64,000 nucleotides of DNA, taken from the NCBI RefSeq assembly GCF_008642315.1, contig NZ_CP029192.1, forward strand, positions 4,960,001-5,024,000, read 5' to 3'. The translations under genes and the position numbers were made by a program. Source of the stretch: Streptomyces venezuelae. Lineage in GTDB: Bacteria > Actinomycetota > Actinomycetes > Streptomycetales > Streptomycetaceae. Shown piece after piece: positions 60,597 through 64,000 of this stretch; the first letter of the stretch is position 1; the number at the start of each line of letters is the position of its first letter. Below the pieces are notes generated by a model. The model did not search any database, was not told the DNA's origin, and saw only the letters and a program-made list of their open reading frames with translations.

Positions 60597-61805
60597 TCAG
60601 CCGCGCAGCCGTACCGGCAGGTCGTACAGGTCGTTCTGGGTGATCACCGGCTTGTTGCGGAGTTTCTCGCGCGGGACCGCCAGGGTCAGGCCGGGGAAGC
60701 GGGCGTACAGGGTCGGGAGGGCGACGCCCGCCTCCAGGCGGGAGAGGGCCGCGCCGGGGCACACGTGCGGGCCGTGGCCGAACGAGATGTGGCGGGTCGG
60801 CGACGTGCGCGTGATGTCGAACGCGTCCGCCGTGGGACCGTGCGCCTGCTCGTCGCGGCCTATCGCGCCGTACGAGACGATCAGCGCGTCACCCTTGGGG
60901 ATCACCTTGTCCCCGACGGGGACGTCCTCCGCGGCGAAGCGGATCAGGACGTGCGAGGTGGGGGTCGAGTAGCGCAGGGTCTCCTCGATGACCGCGTCCC
61001 AGCCGACCTGCCCGGACCGGACGAGGGCGAGCTGGTCCGGGTGGGCGGAGAGGTTCACGACCGCGTTCACGATCAGGGAGATCGTGGTCTCGTGGCCCGC
61101 CGCGACCATCAGCTGGAGCGTGGAGAGGATCTCCGCGTCCGTGAGGTGGTCGCCGTCCTCGGAGGCCAGGATCAGCGCGCTGGTCAGGTCGTCGCCCGGC
61201 TCCGCGCGGCGCGCCGCGACGACCTTGCCCATCATCTCGGCGAGCTCGCCGAGCGTCGCCACGACCTCCTCCGGCGGCGTCTGCGTGGAGAAGAACTTGT
61301 CGAAGAGGACTTTCAGGCGCGGGTGGTCCGCCTCGTCGATGCCCATGAGGTCGCTGATGACGTACATGGGGAGGGGGTAGGCGAACTCCGCCTTCAGGTC
61401 GACGGGTTCCGGGCCCTCGGGCAGCTTGTCGAGCAGGCCCTCGGTCAGTTCAGCGATACGCTCCCGCATCCGCTCCACCCGCCGCGGCGTCAGCGCCTGC
61501 GCCACCAGCGTGCGCATCCTGCGGTGCTCCTCGCCGTCGACCGTCAGCATGGAGCGGCCCGGGTTGGCGAGCCCGATCAGCGGCCAGTCGGCGGGGATCT
61601 CGCCGCGCTGCCAGGCGCCCCAGACGTCGATGTCCTTCACCAGGCGCTTGTCGGTGAGGAGTTGCCGGGCCTCCGCGTGGTGCGTGACCGCCCACACCGG
61701 AACGCCGCCCGGCAGCTCCGCCTCCGCGAGCGGGCCCGCCGTGCGGAGCCGTGCGCTCTCGCCGTCGAGGTCGGTGACGAACGGATCCAGGGCGATACGC
61801 GTCAT
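60597..61805 (-). CDS. Cytochrome P450, CYP154-like
   Basis: 402 aa, complete P450. I-helix AAGHETT, K-helix ExxR as ETLR (E275, R278), and heme loop FGHGPHVCPG (Cys ligand C349). MTRIALDPFVTDLDGESARL at the start and the overall match fit the CYP154 family, which is regularly encoded next to CYP157 in conservons. ATG 61805 overlaps the CYP157-like stop by 4 bp. The substrate is unknown. No redox-partner gene is next to it. Confidence 0.92.
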   Translation of the reverse strand: MTRIALDPFVTDLDGESARLRTAGPLAEAELPGGVPVWAVTHHAEARQLLTDKRLVKDIDVWGAWQRGEIPADWPLIGLANPGRSMLTVDGEEHRRMRTLVAQALTPRRVERMRERIAELTEGLLDKLPEGPEPVDLKAEFAYPLPMYVISDLMGIDEADHPRLKVLFDKFFSTQTPPEEVVATLGELAEMMGKVVAARRAEPGDDLTSALILASEDGDHLTDAEILSTLQLMVAAGHETTISLIVNAVVNLSAHPDQLALVRSGQVGWDAVIEETLRYSTPTSHVLIRFAAEDVPVGDKVIPKGDALIVSYGAIGRDEQAHGPTADAFDITRTSPTRHISFGHGPHVCPGAALSRLEAGVALPTLYARFPGLTLAVPREKLRNKPVITQNDLYDLPVRLRG

Positions 61806-63073
61806 CTGGGGTCTCCAAAGGCCGAGGTCGGGGTCGGGGTGAAACTCACCGGGAGGTCGGTCAGGCCGCGCAGCCAGGGCGACGGGCGGCGGCTCAGGGC
61901 GTCGGCGGACACCGCGAGGTCGAGGTCGGGCAGCCGGTCGAGGAGGACCTCGATGCCGGTCCGCGCGATGACCTCGGCGACCTCCTGCGCCGGGAAGGGG
62001 CAGCGGTGCTCGCCGTGGCCGAAGGAGAAGTGGGCGCTGTTGCCGCCGGTCAGGGCGGAGCCGTCGGTGCGGACCTGCGGGTCGGCGTTGGCGGCGGCGA
62101 GGCCGAGCAGGAGCAGGTCGCCGGAGTTGATGCGGCGGCCGCCGAGCTGGGTGTCGCGCGAGGCCCAGCGCCCGGCGACGTTCTGCGTCGGGGTGTCCTC
62201 CCACAGGACCTCGTTCATGGCCTCGGCGACGCTGTGCCGGCCGCCGAACAGGGACGCGGCGAAGCGGTCGTCGGTCAGCATCAGGCGCAGCGAGTTGCCG
62301 ATCCAGTCCGCGGTCGGCTGGTGGCCCGCGGCCATCATCACCATCAGGTCCTGGGCGATCTCCTCGTCCGTGAAGACGTCGGCACCGGCCGCCTCGTCGG
62401 CGGCCTGCGTCTCCAGCATGTACGAGGCCACGTCCGCGTCCGGCCGCACGTGCTTGTCGGCGATGAGCCGCGCCATCGACTCGGCGAGGTGCTGGGCGCC
62501 AGCCAGGGCCCGCTCACGGCCGTCGATCATGTCGTTCATGGCGGTGACGAGGCCGGGGCCCTGCTCGTCGGAGAATCCGTAGATGCGGGCGAGGACACGG
62601 ACGGGGAGCAGCATCGCGTACTCGGCGACGATGTCCGTGGTCCCCTTGCCGCAGAAGCGGTCGATGAGCTCGTCCGCGAACTGTTCGGCGTGCGCCTTGA
62701 GTTCGAAGGGGTCGACCGCTTCGAGGGCGTGCGCGATCATCGCGGCCCGCCGGGTGTGGCGCTCGCCGACGGTGTAGAGGATCGACGGCTGCTTGTGGCC
62801 GATCATCGGGAGCAGTGGCCAGTCGGCGGGGATGTTCGGCCACTGGTTCCACAGCTCGGAGTCGCGGCTGTAGAGGACCGGGTCGCCGGTGACCTGGTGC
62901 AGTTCGCGGTAGCCGAGGACCAGCCAGGCCGGTATGTCGCCGTCGAGCAGGACGGGGGCGACGGGGCCGTGGTCGCGGCGCATCTCCCGGTACAGCCGGG
63001 TGGGCTCGGTGGCGAACCGCGGTCCGGACAGCGGTACGGGCGCGGCGCCGGTGCCGGTAACGGGGCAGGTCAC
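61802..63073 (-). CDS. Cytochrome P450, CYP157-like, lacking the ExxR motif
   Basis: 423 aa. The heme loop FGHGEHRCPFPAQ has Cys C358 and the I-helix is MMAAGHQPTADWIG. In the K-helix position the sequence is EVLW (E288 to W291), so the otherwise conserved Arg is Trp. This loss is a published peculiarity of the CYP157 family. GTG 63073 overlaps the CvnD stop (GTGA). The protein may still bind heme; whether it is catalytic is unknown. Confidence 0.9.
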   Translation of the reverse strand: MTCPVTGTGAAPVPLSGPRFATEPTRLYREMRRDHGPVAPVLLDGDIPAWLVLGYRELHQVTGDPVLYSRDSELWNQWPNIPADWPLLPMIGHKQPSILYTVGERHTRRAAMIAHALEAVDPFELKAHAEQFADELIDRFCGKGTTDIVAEYAMLLPVRVLARIYGFSDEQGPGLVTAMNDMIDGRERALAGAQHLAESMARLIADKHVRPDADVASYMLETQAADEAAGADVFTDEEIAQDLMVMMAAGHQPTADWIGNSLRLMLTDDRFAASLFGGRHSVAEAMNEVLWEDTPTQNVAGRWASRDTQLGGRRINSGDLLLLGLAAANADPQVRTDGSALTGGNSAHFSFGHGEHRCPFPAQEVAEVIARTGIEVLLDRLPDLDLAVSADALSRRPSPWLRGLTDLPVSFTPTPTSAFGDPR

Positions 63074-63726
63074 TGGGCGGTCTCCTGAAGGGCGTTGCGC
63101 TGGTCTGCGTACAGCGACTGGAGGTGTTCGACGAGCGTGATCAGCACGTTCTTGCTGGACTCGCGCGAGCGGGCGTCGCAGTCGACGAGCGGCACGCCCG
63201 GGTCCAGGTCGAGTGCCTCGCGCAGCTGCTCGGGGGTGTGCGCGGCGTTGCCGAAGTCGTTGCGGGCCACGATGAACGGCGTGCCGTGGTGCTCCAGGCG
63301 GTCGATCGCGTACCAGGAGTCCTCCAGGCGGCGGGTGTCGACGAGGACGACCGCGCCGAGCGTGCCGGAGAAGAGGCGGTCCCACAGGAACCAGAAGCGT
63401 TCCTGGCCGGGGGCGCCGAACAGATAGAGGATGTTGTGCGCGTCGAGCGTGATGCGGCCGAAGTCGAAGGCGACGGTCGTGGACGTCTTGCCGCCGAGGC
63501 CTTCGAGGCCGCCCGTCTCGTCGATGCCCTGCCCGGCCTGCGTCATCGTCTCCTCGGTGTTGAGGGGACGGATCTCGCTGACGGAACGGACCAGCGTCGT
63601 CTTGCCGACGCCGAAGCCGCCGACCACGACGATCTTCAGACCGTTGTCGGCGGTCGCGGTCAGTTCGGTTCGGGCGGCCCCGGCGGCGGCCCCGGTAGCG
63701 CTGCGTTCAGAGGTTGCGGAGTCCAA
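63070..63726 (-). CDS. cvnD: Conservon GTPase CvnD
   Basis: 218 aa small GTPase of the MglA/Ras-like actinobacterial group. Walker A VVGGFGVGKTTLVRS, switch region TMTQAGQGIDE, G3 LFGAPGQERFWFLW, and the NKxD position is changed to ARNDFGN. CvnD forms a membrane complex with CvnA (kinase-like), CvnB (roadblock) and CvnC; S. coelicolor conservons influence development and antibiotic onset. Start TTG 63726 overlaps cvnC by 20 bp; no ATG or GTG fits before the G1 strand. Confidence 0.92.
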   Translation of the reverse strand: MDSATSERSATGAAAGAARTELTATADNGLKIVVVGGFGVGKTTLVRSVSEIRPLNTEETMTQAGQGIDETGGLEGLGGKTSTTVAFDFGRITLDAHNILYLFGAPGQERFWFLWDRLFSGTLGAVVLVDTRRLEDSWYAIDRLEHHGTPFIVARNDFGNAAHTPEQLREALDLDPGVPLVDCDARSRESSKNVLITLVEHLQSLYADQRNALQETAQ

Positions 63727-64000
63727 CGAGCACCTGCTCCAGGATGTCGGGGTCGGGAAGGCTGTGGTCGGCGGCCGCGCGCGGGTGGCGGGCGCTGATC
63801 CGGCCCGCGTCGAGCAGGTCGGACAGCAGGATGCGGGTGATGCTCACCGGCAGGCCGAGTTCGGCGGCGATCTCCACCGTGGCGGTCGGCAGGTGGCACA
63901 GGCGCAGGATCGCGGCGTGTTCGGACTGCATGCCCGGCACCGGGCCGGACTCGGCGACGACGAGGGTCACCAGGTCGAAGGGGGCGTCGGGCGCCGACCG
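63707..64000 (-). CDS. cvnC: Conservon protein CvnC, DUF742 (5' end cut off)
   Basis: The C-terminal 97 residues are inside the window. VTLVVAESGPVPGMQSEHAA then ILRLCHLPTATVEIAAELGL and VSITRILLSDLLDAGRI are the DUF742 winged-helix block, ending DPDILEQVLVGLRNL. The start, and cvnA and cvnB, must lie beyond the right edge. It overlaps cvnD by 20 bp. Confidence 0.92.
   Translation of the reverse strand, partial: RSAPDAPFDLVTLVVAESGPVPGMQSEHAAILRLCHLPTATVEIAAELGLPVSITRILLSDLLDAGRISARHPRAAADHSLPDPDILEQVLVGLRNL

Overview
The window is a 64-kb piece of a Streptomyces chromosome, or that of a very close relative. The evidence is very high GC with strong third-position bias, many GTG starts and GTGA/ATGA stop-start overlaps, mycothiol-type isomerase folds, the futalosine menaquinone genes mqnD-mqnB beside a cold-shock gene, a CvnC-CvnD-P450-P450 conservon, and several intergenic repeats typical of Streptomyces. 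I see no prophage, integrase, transposase, CRISPR array, rRNA or tRNA. Most of the window reads as core-genome housekeeping and transport interrupted by small accessory insertions.

Layout. 1-4120: the cut-off end of a very large caspase-like / Hsp90-like ATPase protein with a small partner gene, a predicted conflict (immunity-type) system. 4181-8084: an MFS exporter, a fused mycothiol-isomerase-like/GNAT protein, an HD hydrolase and a second mycothiol-isomerase-like protein. 8093-8852: a G-rich 9-bp minisatellite between convergent genes. 8890-13150: a copper island (secreted protein and CopA ATPase divergent across two CsoR-type operators, then CutC). 13238-21487: a DUF2165 protein, HelD, and the pair XPB helicase / helicase_C_3-WYL protein with a phosphoesterase between them. 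21504-24600: small membrane proteins and a GT87 mannosyltransferase. 24632-28555: a four-gene ferric-siderophore ABC importer with overlapping stops and starts and an iron-box-like site. 28639-33727: HAD phosphatase, cold-shock protein, mqnD-mqnB, a lipoprotein and an MFS protein. 33728-34695: almost 1 kb without a gene, filled with tandem palindromic repeats. 34557-40561: DUF3027, an antisense-overlapping YxiG-like gene, a sacsin/Hsp90-like giant and a secreted protein. 40569-44990: CtpE-like calcium ATPase, DUF2530 and a purine permease. 45011-54559: regulators (RHH, two MarR, AraC), MFS, GNAT, ThpR, aldo/keto reductase, Uma2 nuclease-fold protein, AhpD-like protein and MBL hydrolase. 54577-59219: SGNH hydrolase, secreted beta-propeller protein, and a TetR-regulated DrrAB-like ABC exporter. 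59317-64000: serC and the 3' part of a conservon (cvnC, cvnD, CYP157-like, CYP154-like).

Shared themes. Many monocistronic genes lack a Shine-Dalgarno sequence and instead carry a TANNNT hexamer 6-7 nt before the start codon, the signature of leaderless transcripts. The extreme case is a symmetric divergent pair with only 22 bp between two start codons (GNAT/thpR). Operons show 4-bp stop-start overlaps. Several divergent regulator/target pairs have visible operators (TetR/ABC with three copies of a palindrome; CsoR-type boxes at copper genes).

Limits: all family calls come from reading motifs and remembered family resemblance; no searches were run. Both window edges cut genes.
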